Assembly (NCBI GenBank): GCA_004357385.1
Contig: SMWF01000033.1
Span: 1-33,720 of the forward strand
Direction: 5' to 3'
Length of the DNA stretch: 33,720 bases
Source: Gammaproteobacteria bacterium
GTDB taxonomy: Bacteria > Pseudomonadota > Gammaproteobacteria > Pseudomonadales > Azotimanducaceae
Shown: positions 8,208-16,620 of the stretch, piece after piece
Numbering within the stretch: the stretch's first letter is position 1
Layout: every line of letters begins with the position of its first letter
Made by a program: the position numbers and the translations under genes
The notes under the pieces: model-generated
What the model was told of the DNA's origin: nothing
Databases searched by the model: none
What the model saw: the letters and a program-made list of their open reading frames with translations, nothing else

Positions 8208-11200
8208 ATGAGTAATCAAGCGACCGAAAGTGATCGCCTGTTCCTGATTGCCGAGAGCCTGGCCCAGGACTTCTCGCTGTTCCCGGCCAGCGATGCCCAG
8301 AGTATTGAGGATCACGTCAGTGGCCTCGTGCCGCGCGCCGAGATTGCCCGCCATGTCGAGCTGCTCGGCAACATGGACATCGACTCGTATATTGAAACCG
8401 TCGTGGCGCCGGCCGAAGACCCGTCCCGGGACAATGCCCCCAAGGTCATTCGTCAGCTTGGCTATCGCATCTTCGATGAGGTCAGCGACGGGCCGTTCTA
8501 TACCGCCAACCTGGAAATGGACTTTGGTGGCCAGATGCGAACCGTCGCGTTCATCGCGCAGGATCGCGCATCGAAAAACGGCGTCTGGATGCCCGAACAT
8601 CATCTCGCCGCGGCTCGGGTCATCGAGCAGTGCTCGATGCGGGCCATTCCGATCGTAAGCCTCATGGATACGCCCGGGGCCGATGCCGAAGAGCTCGCCA
8701 ACACTCAGAACCAGGCACACAGTATTTCCCGTCTGATTGCCGAGATGTGCAACGTCGATGTGCCCAATCTGGGGATCATTTTCGGTTTGGGGTACTCGGG
8801 CGGTGCCATTCCATTGGCCGCGAGCAATCTGCTCCTGTCGGTGCGCGACGGGGTGTTCAGCACCATTCAGCCGAAGAGTCTGGCGAACATCGCCCGACGG
8901 CTGAATCTGTCCTGGCAGGAATGCGCAAAGTACGTCGGCTTGTCACCGCACGAGCTGTTCATGCAGGGCAACATCGACGGGGTGATCGACTATGCACCGG
9001 GCGAGGACGCGGAATCTCTGGAAAACTTCCGGCGCGCCATCATTTCCGGCATCGAGCGGATCGAGGATGGCGCTAAGGAGTTCGTTGCCGAGAATCCCTA
9101 CATCTTTGATCACTATCGCCACAACCTGGTGCGCTATCTTAATCCCTCGAAGCGCCTGCAGCAGATGGAGGCGAGCGCATCGCTGCGGTTGACCAAATCG
9201 CCCACCGAGTACAACAACGTGTTCGGTGTCGCGTACCGGTACCTGCGCTATCTCGGAACGCGCAAACGCATCAAGGCCACCACGACCCAGCAGTATGGCA
9301 GGCTGGCCGAACAGGAATTGCCCAAGGGCGAGTTGTCTGCACGCGCGGATCTCGAACGGCGCCGGACCTTCCTGAAGTGGCTGCAGGATCCCGAAAAGAT
9401 CATGTACGACGATGGCCTGGGCCGTGCCTGGAAGAATTACGGGGAGAAGCGCCAGGCGGTGCACGACGAACGCGGCCGTATTGCTCAATTGCTGTTTGGC
9501 GAGCCGCGCAAGAACTATGAGGAAGCTCGGGCCCATCTTCTGAATGCGGTCAGCATGTACCTCTACAACCGTTGGAAATCGGAGGCCCAGGGCAATTTGC
9601 GCGCCCTGACCGGCTACCTGGCCAACCACACGGATACCCGGCTGTTGCTGAACGTTGCCACGCTGCTCGATCCACGTGCATTGATCGAGGCGGTGAACTC
9701 GGATCAGTTGCTCGCCCCGATATTTCGTGAACGCTTTACCCACGAGGGTAAGAAGCTGCTGGGCGCTCAGGGCCTGCAGGATAAATCGGAGGGATATCTG
9801 CGCAGCCAGTTGGCGGCGGAGATCAATCTGCTGCTCACCGGCGGACCATTGGCCGATGCGGTGGGTCAGGACGGGTTGAGCGAGCGCGCACGTGCCATGA
9901 TAGACGGCGGCGACAGCGATATTGCCGTCAACCGTCAGATCATTGAGGACCGGCTGTCCGGGCACCTTGCCAGCCGCGATGGTTCGCCCGCACCGGTCCC
10001 GTTCAGCGATCTGACCGTGCTCGATGTGTTGCTCGAAGACGAGCTGCGCGATGACTTCATCGGTGAGTGCGAGAATCTGCTGCTGTTCGACGCAGTCTAC
10101 GACCAGATCATCGGCAACCTGGACTCGATTGCCGAGGAGGCCGAGTCCACGCGTAGCGTGTCGAAGGCTTCCATGGCGCGACTGCTGGAGACGACCTTTG
10201 ATCAGGCGTCGCTTATGTTGGGGCCGCCGACGGGCGCGAGCGACGTCGACGATCCGACCGCCTGGCGACGCGAACAGTTTTTCGGCTGGTACCTCCGCGC
10301 GACCGAAATGCCGCGCAGCACGGATTTCTTCCGGGCGGTGGAAGAGTGGAAGAAGTCCGCCTTTCCGCACCTCTCGGATACGTTGTTCGTGGTGCTGACG
10401 TTTTTATTCGAGCGGTTGCTGGTCAGCTACCTGCAGTCGGAGCAGGGTCGCCGTTACGACGGGCGCATTGCGCCGCGCAACATTGGCCGTCGCAAAGACT
10501 TCTGGAACCAGCTGACCATCGCTTACCGGGATCTGCGAATTCAACAAGTGTTGAGTCGGGCCAAGGGTAAGCGAGCCACGGGTTACCCCGCTTTCGTGGA
10601 AATGTTCCTGCGCGACTTCAAAGAGCTCAATAGTGATTTGATGAGTTCGGACCCGTGTGCTTTTCCCGGCTTTCGCGCATCGATCGAAAGCGCGCTGAGC
10701 AGCGATTTACCGCCCTGTGGGATCATCACCGGAGTTGGCACGTTCGATGATGGCGCGCGGGGTATCGAGGTCGGCGCGGTCATTTCCAACGTCGATTTCC
10801 AGGCGGGTTCCTTCGATATGGCCAGCGCCGAGAAATTCTGCAAATTGCTGGTCGAATGTGCTGAGCGTCAGCTCCCCGTAGTGTGCTTCATCTCCTCGGG
10901 CGGCATGCAGACCAAGGAAGGGGCCGGTGCGCTGTTCTCGATGGCGGCTGTGAACGACCGGGTGACCCGGTTTGTCCGCGACCACGATCTGCCGGTCATC
11001 GTGTTCGGCTTCGGTGATTGCACGGGCGGGGCCCAGGCCAGCTTCGTCACGCATCCGCTGGCGCAGACGTACTACTTCAGTGGCACCAGCATGCCGTTCG
11101 CAGGACAGATCGTCGTGCAATCGCATCTGCCATCGACGGCAACGCTGTCGAACTATCTGTTCCGGGTGCCGGGCGCGATGCAGGGGCTCGTCAAACACCC

Positions 11201-13112
11201 ATTCCTGCCGGAACTCGATGATGAGTTGCAGGCCATCGACCCGGATATACCGATTCCGCAGGATACGGTCAGCGAAGTGGTGGCCCGGGTGATTGCCGGT
11301 GAGTTCGGTGACGAACGTCGGCCGGCGCCCCCGGTGCGCCGCAGCGAGGACGATCTGATCCACGCGACCGGTCGCGTGTTGATTCATGCGCGTGGTTGCA
11401 CCGCGGTCAAGCTGGTTCGGGTTGCCCAGCGGCACGGTATCGAGGTGGTGCTGGTCCAATCCGATCCCGATATGGAATCCGTGCCGGTCGATATGCTCAG
11501 CGAACATGATCGCGTGGTGTGTATCGGGGGTAATACCCCGGATGAGAGCTATCTGAATGCGATGAGCGTAGTCAGCGTGGCGGAGCACGAACAGGTGGAT
11601 GCGTTGCATCCCGGCATCGGTTTTCTGTCGGAGAATTCGCAATTTGCCGAGTTGTGCCGCGCTCATGGCATCAATTTCATCGGCCCGCCGGTGTCCAGCA
11701 TGGAAACCATGGGCAACAAGTCCAACGCCATCAATACCGCGCTGAAGCTGGGCGTGCCGGTGGTTCCGGGTAGCCACGGCATTGTCACGGATGCAGAGCG
11801 TGCCGCGAAGGTCGCCGAGGAGATCGGCTACCCTGTGCTCATCAAAGCCGTGCATGGCGGGGGTGGCAAGGGAATTCAGGTCGTCGAGTCGGCCGACCAG
11901 TTCAACGAATTGTTTCACCAGGTCATCCTGGAAGCCCGGAGCGCGTTTGGCAGCGGCGATGTATATCTCGAGAAGTACGTTACCTCACTGCGTCACATCG
12001 AGGTTCAGTTGCTGCGCGATACCCAAGGCGTCACCAAAGTTCTGGGGCTTCGTGATTGCAGCGTGCAGCGCGACAAACAGAAGGTGTTCGAAGAGTCCGA
12101 CTCGACCATGCTGCCGGACACGTTGCGCGAATCGGTGTTGCGCCATTCCGCGGCGCTTGCCGACGAGGTCGGCTACGTCGGGGCCGGTACCGTGGAGTTC
12201 ATTTACGACCTGGATTCAGATGCGGTGTACTTCATGGAAATGAACACCCGTTTACAGGTCGAGCATCCGGTGACCGAAGCCGTCTCCGGCGTGGACATTA
12301 TCGGCGCGCAATTTCAGATCAGCTCGGGTGAGAGCATCAAGGATTTGGACATCCAACAGAATGGCTATGCGATCGAAGCGCGGGTCAATGCCGAGCGGGT
12401 CGTGTTGAGCGCTGAGGGTATTGTCCAGTTCCGCCCCGACCCCGGCCAGATCAGCCATTGCCTGCTCCCGGAGGAAGAGGGGATCGAGGTCATCAGCTGT
12501 GTTGCCGAGGGCAAGTTCATCTCGCCCTACTATGACAGCATGATCGCCCAGATCATCGCCCACGCGACGGATCGTGATGCCGCCATTGCCAAGCTTGCCG
12601 GCTATCTGTCGCGCGTTGAGATTCGTGGGATCAGCACCAACATCCCGTTGTTGACGCGGGTGCTTGCCGATGAAGTGTTCCAGCGGGGGCGCTACGACAC
12701 CGGTTACCTGCCGAAGTTTCTCGAGCGGATCGACGCCGAGGCATTGATCGAGGACATTCGTAACGCTGCGGGGGACACCGGATCAGGCATCAGCCGCGAG
12801 TCGATCGTGATCGACGGCAGCGATGAGTTGAAAGTGTTGTCACCGTCGGCGGGAATCTTCTACAGCACGCCCTCGCCGACGGAACCGGAGTACGCGTCGG
12901 TCGGCGACGTGGTCGACGTTCAGCGGACGTTGTGTCAACTGGAAGCGATGAAGATCTTCTCGCCGTTCGCGCTGAAGGATTTCAACGGCGAAGAGCTCGA
13001 ACTCTATCCGTCCGATGGCCGTTACGAAATCACTCGAATCAACATCGCGAACGGCCAGCAGGTCAATGCCGGCGATCTGCTGTTCGTGGTCAAACCGGCG
13101 GCGGCGGCCTGA
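8208..13112 (+). CDS. Single-chain biotin-dependent acyl-CoA carboxylase (AccA-like / AccD-like / AccC / AccB fusion)
   Basis: 1634 residues. Domains in order: (a) about 115-305, AccA-like carboxyltransferase half, with MDTPGA at 153, a GLGYSGGAIPLA oxyanion-hole segment near 197 and QGNIDGVID near 253; (b) about 305-830, mostly helical, not recognised; (c) about 837-985, AccD-like half, with FISSGGMQTKEG near 894 and CTGGAQASF near 937, without the AccD zinc-finger cysteines; (d) about 1047-1500, biotin carboxylase, with HPGIGFLSEN, ATP loop HGGGGKGI near 1216, RDCSVQRDKQK and EMNTRLQVEHPVTE near 1344; (e) 1541-1634, biotinyl domain with LEAMK, Lys1582 being the biotin site. It should carboxylate an acyl-CoA using bicarbonate and ATP; acetyl-CoA is a guess. 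Known single-chain enzymes have biotin carboxylase first; this has it after the carboxyltransferase. ATG 8208 has a poor ribosome-binding site. Domain calls are firm, substrate is not. Confidence 0.9.
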   Translation: MSNQATESDRLFLIAESLAQDFSLFPASDAQSIEDHVSGLVPRAEIARHVELLGNMDIDSYIETVVAPAEDPSRDNAPKVIRQLGYRIFDEVSDGPFYTANLEMDFGGQMRTVAFIAQDRASKNGVWMPEHHLAAARVIEQCSMRAIPIVSLMDTPGADAEELANTQNQAHSISRLIAEMCNVDVPNLGIIFGLGYSGGAIPLAASNLLLSVRDGVFSTIQPKSLANIARRLNLSWQECAKYVGLSPHELFMQGNIDGVIDYAPGEDAESLENFRRAIISGIERIEDGAKEFVAENPYIFDHYRHNLVRYLNPSKRLQQMEASASLRLTKSPTEYNNVFGVAYRYLRYLGTRKRIKATTTQQYGRLAEQELPKGELSARADLERRRTFLKWLQDPEKIMYDDGLGRAWKNYGEKRQAVHDERGRIAQLLFGEPRKNYEEARAHLLNAVSMYLYNRWKSEAQGNLRALTGYLANHTDTRLLLNVATLLDPRALIEAVNSDQLLAPIFRERFTHEGKKLLGAQGLQDKSEGYLRSQLAAEINLLLTGGPLADAVGQDGLSERARAMIDGGDSDIAVNRQIIEDRLSGHLASRDGSPAPVPFSDLTVLDVLLEDELRDDFIGECENLLLFDAVYDQIIGNLDSIAEEAESTRSVSKASMARLLETTFDQASLMLGPPTGASDVDDPTAWRREQFFGWYLRATEMPRSTDFFRAVEEWKKSAFPHLSDTLFVVLTFLFERLLVSYLQSEQGRRYDGRIAPRNIGRRKDFWNQLTIAYRDLRIQQVLSRAKGKRATGYPAFVEMFLRDFKELNSDLMSSDPCAFPGFRASIESALSSDLPPCGIITGVGTFDDGARGIEVGAVISNVDFQAGSFDMASAEKFCKLLVECAERQLPVVCFISSGGMQTKEGAGALFSMAAVNDRVTRFVRDHDLPVIVFGFGDCTGGAQASFVTHPLAQTYYFSGTSMPFAGQIVVQSHLPSTATLSNYLFRVPGAMQGLVKHPFLPELDDELQAIDPDIPIPQDTVSEVVARVIAGEFGDERRPAPPVRRSEDDLIHATGRVLIHARGCTAVKLVRVAQRHGIEVVLVQSDPDMESVPVDMLSEHDRVVCIGGNTPDESYLNAMSVVSVAEHEQVDALHPGIGFLSENSQFAELCRAHGINFIGPPVSSMETMGNKSNAINTALKLGVPVVPGSHGIVTDAERAAKVAEEIGYPVLIKAVHGGGGKGIQVVESADQFNELFHQVILEARSAFGSGDVYLEKYVTSLRHIEVQLLRDTQGVTKVLGLRDCSVQRDKQKVFEESDSTMLPDTLRESVLRHSAALADEVGYVGAGTVEFIYDLDSDAVYFMEMNTRLQVEHPVTEAVSGVDIIGAQFQISSGESIKDLDIQQNGYAIEARVNAERVVLSAEGIVQFRPDPGQISHCLLPEEEGIEVISCVAEGKFISPYYDSMIAQIIAHATDRDAAIAKLAGYLSRVEIRGISTNIPLLTRVLADEVFQRGRYDTGYLPKFLERIDAEALIEDIRNAAGDTGSGISRESIVIDGSDELKVLSPSAGIFYSTPSPTEPEYASVGDVVDVQRTLCQLEAMKIFSPFALKDFNGEELELYPSDGRYEITRINIANGQQVNAGDLLFVVKPAAAA

Positions 13113-13128
13113 AACGCGGGCCACCGCC
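13100..13128. terminator. GC-rich hairpin between convergent genes
   Basis: GGCGG and GGCC (13100-13109) pair with GGCC and CCGCC (13119-13128): a 9-base-pair stem with one mismatch and a 9-base loop. It spans the stop codons of the carboxylase and the TauE/SafE gene. No T-run follows on either strand, so intrinsic termination is doubtful; it may protect 3' ends or act with Rho. Confidence 0.35.
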
Positions 13129-13862
13129 TAGGCGAGCAGCGTGCGACCGCCCTGAACCATGCATAACGCCCCGAGCGCGAGTATCACCTGGCCGCTGACG
13201 CGCCGGAACTGCGTATCGTCAATGTGTTTGAGCAGCAGCGTTCCAATACGTGTACCGAACACGGCGGTGGCGACCGCGACGGCCAGAAACCAACCCGGGA
13301 TGGCCTCGGCGACGCCTACGATCAACCCGTAGTAGACTAGTTTCAACAGGTGCCCGAGGGTCTGGGTGACTGCTTTCGAGGCGATGATCTGACGCCGATT
13401 CAGGCGGGCATTCAGGTAGAAGACATCGAGCACCGGACCCGACGCGCCGGCGAACAACTGGGCCGAGGTGACCAGCGCACCACACGCCACCGGGGTGGCG
13501 CCCCAGGTGATGTCGAGGCCGTGCAGCGACCGAAGCGCCCGTGCGAGCCAGGGAAAGGCGCCGATTGTCAGCAGTATCACGGCCGGATCGGGTACCAGGG
13601 CTACCGTAATGAAGCTCGCCAGCGCCAACGCGGCGCCGAGCAGATAGCCCGGCAGGATCCGCCAGACGATGTGCTGACGCAGGAAGAAGGCCCTGGAACC
13701 GTTAGCCGTCGCCTGCACGGTGCCGTGCACGATCATTGCGGCCGCCACCGACTGCACCGACACCAGCACCGCCATCAGAATGATGCCGCCGGCCATGCCG
13801 ATCACACCGGACAGGATGCTGGTGGCGAATACGGTACCGAGAATGAGAAGCAGGACGGCCAT
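13128..13862 (-). CDS. TauE/SafE family membrane permease
   Basis: 244 residues, very hydrophobic, with about seven to eight predicted membrane segments. Family marks are the glycine-rich GVIGMAGGIILM segment at the start, an HGTVQATANGSRA segment after it, and in the second half an ASKAVTQTLGHLLK segment, which are the two related halves of TauE/SafE proteins. The family exports sulfite, sulfoacetate or other small organic anions across the inner membrane; the substrate here is not known. It is divergent from a LysR-type regulator whose frame extends into it. That pairing suggests the regulator controls it, which is inference. Confidence 0.88.
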   Translation of the reverse strand: MAVLLLILGTVFATSILSGVIGMAGGIILMAVLVSVQSVAAAMIVHGTVQATANGSRAFFLRQHIVWRILPGYLLGAALALASFITVALVPDPAVILLTIGAFPWLARALRSLHGLDITWGATPVACGALVTSAQLFAGASGPVLDVFYLNARLNRRQIIASKAVTQTLGHLLKLVYYGLIVGVAEAIPGWFLAVAVATAVFGTRIGTLLLKHIDDTQFRRVSGQVILALGALCMVQGGRTLLA

Positions 13863-13888
13863 GGAAAGAGTCTGCGGTCCTTACAATC

Positions 13889-13917
13889 ATGAAAGAAGAG
13901 AATGTTTCGAATATGAT
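13889..13917 (+). promoter_or_regulatory. Putative promoter for the LysR-type regulator, in the divergent gap
   Basis: TATGAT at 13912-13917 resembles a -10 box, with ATGAAA (13889-13894) 17 bases upstream as a 4/6 match to a -35. The gap to the divergent TauE/SafE gene is the most AT-rich stretch nearby. LysR proteins usually bind such gaps at T-N11-A sites, so this is the place to look for one. Confidence 0.4.
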
Positions 13918-13947
13918 AAATACTCGTTCGGAATGATTGGTCTCGCC

Positions 13948-14802
13948 ATGATCGAAAACCTTGAAACGCTGGTGACCCTTTCGAAGACCGGGACTATGAT
14001 CGAAGCCAGTACTGTGCTGAAGGTATCTCAGTCGGCGGTCAGCAAGCGGATCGCGACCCTGGAGCGGTACTACGACCGCAAGCTCATTGAGCGACACGGG
14101 CGTCGGGTCGTGCTGACCCATCACGGCACGCGTCTCGTCGAGAAGGTGACGCCATTGATTTCCGAGTTGCGCAGCGTGTTTCTGGAAGACAATGCACTGC
14201 CCAAAGGAAAGATCATCATGGGCGTGTCCGAAGCGATTCTCGCCAGTTGGGGTCCGCGATTATTCGCGGCGGTGGGGGCCCGGATGCCCGAGGTCGAACT
14301 GGAATTTCACGCCCAACGCTCGCCCGTGGTCCTGGACCGGATCCGTTCGGGCGAATACATGCTGGGCGTTTGCACGGGCTCGCCCGACGCGGATACGGAT
14401 CTGCAGAGTGAAGTGCTGGTGCTGGAGCCACTGGTGATCATTCCGTCGGCGCTGGAACCGTTTAAATACCGTGTGGGCGATGAGCTCGACGTAATCACCA
14501 TCGAATCCCGCTCTGGCGCCTGGCGATCCATCGAAGACGACATGCGACGGCTCAAATTGAAACGGATGACGTCCCTCGAGTCATTCTTCTCGGTGGCCCA
14601 GATGGCGCTTGCCGGGTTTGGCCACGGCTTGGTTCCGTCGGGGGTTGCCCGGACCCTGGGGGTGGATGAGCATCAGGTGATCCCACTCGGAGCCGAAGGA
14701 TTGAATCGTCCCGTTCGGTTTGTGGCCCGCAAGTCGATGTTCTCGCGGCCGCTGATTCAGAACTTCTATCGGTCGGTTTACGAGTTGGCCCAAGCGGTAT
14801 AG
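13948..14802 (+). CDS. LysR-type transcriptional regulator
   Basis: 284 residues from ATG 13948 (ATG 13933 is the alternative). The frame is open much further upstream, but only as antisense of the TauE/SafE gene. The N-terminal winged helix-turn-helix is clear: LVTLSKTGTMIEAST, then VSQSAVSKRIATLERYYDR as recognition helix and wing entry, then a GRRVVLT strand. A LysR substrate-binding domain follows from about residue 85 (GKIIMGVSEAIL). It acts as a DNA-binding regulator, probably tetrameric. The best target guess is the divergent TauE/SafE permease. The effector cannot be told. Convergent with hemH. Confidence 0.9.
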   Translation: MIENLETLVTLSKTGTMIEASTVLKVSQSAVSKRIATLERYYDRKLIERHGRRVVLTHHGTRLVEKVTPLISELRSVFLEDNALPKGKIIMGVSEAILASWGPRLFAAVGARMPEVELEFHAQRSPVVLDRIRSGEYMLGVCTGSPDADTDLQSEVLVLEPLVIIPSALEPFKYRVGDELDVITIESRSGAWRSIEDDMRRLKLKRMTSLESFFSVAQMALAGFGHGLVPSGVARTLGVDEHQVIPLGAEGLNRPVRFVARKSMFSRPLIQNFYRSVYELAQAV

Positions 14803-14846
14803 CAACCCTGGCCTAGTGTCGAATGACCGGGAAGCGTCTGCCGAAC

Positions 14847-15926
14847 CTATCGTTGATCGATAGCACTCTCTGGTGGGGGTTGCCGGGACCATTCGGCGAG
14901 CAACGCCACCCAGGCGGGATCGTCGTTCAGACAGGGCAACAGCGTGAATGACTCTCCGCCGGCTGCGAGGAACTGCTGACGACCGCGGATGCCGAGCTCT
15001 TCGAGGGTCTCCAGGTTGTCCGCGACGAACGCGGGTGCCGTCACGGCAATGCGAGTAATTCCGCGACGTGGCAGTTCGCGCAGCAGCACATCGGTGTAGG
15101 GCTCAAGCCACGGCAGGCGGCCGAGTCGTGATTGAAAACAGGTGGTGAACTGATCGGGTTGCAGGTTGAGGCGCTCAGCCAGTGCAGCACTGGTTAGGTA
15201 GGCCTGATGCCGGTAGCAGCTGGCGTGAGCCGTGGAGGGCCGTTCGCAACAGCTCGGCACCTTCAGACAATGCTTGTGGGTAGGGTCGGCACGCATAATG
15301 TGCCGCTCCGGCAAGCCGTGGTAGCTCAGCAGTAGCTGCTGGATGTCCTGGGGCAGATGCCGGCGCGTGTGCTGGGCGAGTACGTCGAGGTATGCGGAGC
15401 TGTCATGGAAGGGCGGCAACACTCTCAAGGCGACGTCGCGACTGTGTTGGGCCAGGGCCAAGCGGACGCGGGCTACGGTGGTCGTGCGGGTTGAATCCGC
15501 GTGCTGCGGATACAGCGCCATCAGCAGAACTTCGTCGACACCGGCCGCGACCAGGTCAGCCACTGCGCCGTCGATGTTTGGTGAACCGTAGCGCATTGCC
15601 AGACTAACGGGAGTATTCGACTGCCGGGCGAGTGCTGCGTGCAGCGCCTCGCTGTGTGCGAGCAGCGGCGCGCCGGTTCCTTCTTTCCGCCAGATACGGC
15701 GGTAGGCCTTGGCTGACCGGCGCGGCCGGAACGGGAGGATCAAGCTGGACACCACCAGACGCCTCAGCAGCCATGGTGAGCCAATGACGAACGGGTCCAT
15801 GAGGAACTCGTTCAGATAACGTCGCACGGCAGCAGAATCGGGTGCGTCGGGTGAGCCGAGGTTGACCAGCAGTACGCCCCGCCTGCCGGATTCATCCGCT
15901 CGCGGCGGTGCGTCATGGCCGACCAA
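14847..15926 (-). CDS. hemH: Ferrochelatase HemH
   Basis: 359 residues from a TTG at 15926, chosen because AAGGAG sits five bases before it. Ferrochelatase inserts ferrous iron into protoporphyrin IX, the last step of protoheme synthesis, at the inner face of the membrane. Visible marks are VLLVNLGSPDAP at the N-terminus, the catalytic His203 in LLSYHGLPERH and Glu306 in VADNLETLEELGI. Between them lies a cysteine-rich insert (KHCLKVPSCCERPS, then HASCYRHQ) with four cysteines, which could bind metal or an iron-sulfur cluster as reported for some other bacterial ferrochelatases. The gene is divergent from hisH by 67 bases. No other heme genes are in the window. Confidence 0.95.
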   Translation of the reverse strand: MVGHDAPPRADESGRRGVLLVNLGSPDAPDSAAVRRYLNEFLMDPFVIGSPWLLRRLVVSSLILPFRPRRSAKAYRRIWRKEGTGAPLLAHSEALHAALARQSNTPVSLAMRYGSPNIDGAVADLVAAGVDEVLLMALYPQHADSTRTTTVARVRLALAQHSRDVALRVLPPFHDSSAYLDVLAQHTRRHLPQDIQQLLLSYHGLPERHIMRADPTHKHCLKVPSCCERPSTAHASCYRHQAYLTSAALAERLNLQPDQFTTCFQSRLGRLPWLEPYTDVLLRELPRRGITRIAVTAPAFVADNLETLEELGIRGRQQFLAAGGESFTLLPCLNDDPAWVALLAEWSRQPPPESAIDQR

Positions 15927-15959
15927 AGCGACTCCTTTCTTTGTCCGCAACGGATGGGA

Positions 15960-15965
15960 TAGTAT
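15960..15965 (+). promoter_or_regulatory. Putative -10 element for the hisH-hisF operon
   Basis: TAGTAT at 15960-15965 lies in the short gap between divergent hemH and hisH, about 28 bases before the hisH ATG. The upstream pyrimidine-rich stretch offers only a weak -35. Low certainty. Confidence 0.3.
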
Positions 15966-15993
15966 CCGCGCTCCCTGGCAATGTCATGGCGCG

Positions 15994-16620
15994 ATGACGC
16001 TCATCATCGACTACGACGCGGGCAATTTGCGCAGCGTTCAGCGTGCCTGCGCCGAAGTGGGACTTCAGGCGTCCATCAGCAGCGATGCCGGCGCGCTGCG
16101 GGCCGCAGAACGGATCATTTTCCCGGGCGTGGGCGCCGCCCACAGTGCGATGAAGAGTTTGCGCGCCAAGGGTCTGGATGCTGCGCTGATCGAGGCGTTT
16201 AACGCCGGGACCCCGATTCTAGGCATCTGTCTGGGGCTGCAGATTTCCCTGAATTTCTCGGAAGAGCGGGATACCCCTACGCTCGGCTTGATCGAAGGAC
16301 GCGTACGGCGATTCAGGTTCACCGATCCGGCTTTGAAGATCCCGCACATGGGCTGGAATGCGGTGCGCAAGCTGCGCCCCCATCCGGTGCTTGAAGCGCT
16401 CACCGAAGACGATGAGTTTTACTTCGTCCACGCGTACTACCCCCAGCCGGATGATCCGTCGGATATATACGCGCAGACCGAATACGAAGGTACGTTCCCC
16501 TGCGCCGTTGGGCGAGACAATTACTTCGCGACCCAGTTTCATCCCGAGAAGAGCGGTCGGGTTGGGCTCGAGCTGCTGAGTTGTTTCGCGCGTTGGGACG
16601 GGTCGGTAGATGCTCAGTAA
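15994..16620 (+). CDS. hisH: Imidazole glycerol phosphate synthase, glutaminase subunit HisH
   Basis: 208 residues from ATG 15994; the frame is open upstream, but the family begins [15 protein letters not shown]. This is a class I glutamine amidotransferase that makes ammonia for HisF. The catalytic triad is visible: Cys79 in GICLGLQ, His183 and Glu185 in FHPEKSG. The IPHMGWN and FVHAYY segments of HisH are present. It overlaps hisF by 11 bases, so the two subunits are made in step. Usually in gammaproteobacteria hisA lies between hisH and hisF; here it does not, and no other his gene is in the window. Confidence 0.95.
   Translation: MTLIIDYDAGNLRSVQRACAEVGLQASISSDAGALRAAERIIFPGVGAAHSAMKSLRAKGLDAALIEAFNAGTPILGICLGLQISLNFSEERDTPTLGLIEGRVRRFRFTDPALKIPHMGWNAVRKLRPHPVLEALTEDDEFYFVHAYYPQPDDPSDIYAQTEYEGTFPCAVGRDNYFATQFHPEKSGRVGLELLSCFARWDGSVDAQ

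Noticed and set aside
8943..10370. 475-residue open frame on the minus strand inside the carboxylase gene
   Set aside because: It is antisense to a gene with clear domains on the other strand. Long antisense frames are expected in GC-rich DNA, and the translation shows no known motif.
10707..11918. 403-residue minus-strand frame inside the carboxylase gene
   Set aside because: Antisense to the AccD-like and biotin carboxylase parts; its His/Arg-rich composition is typical of a shadow frame.
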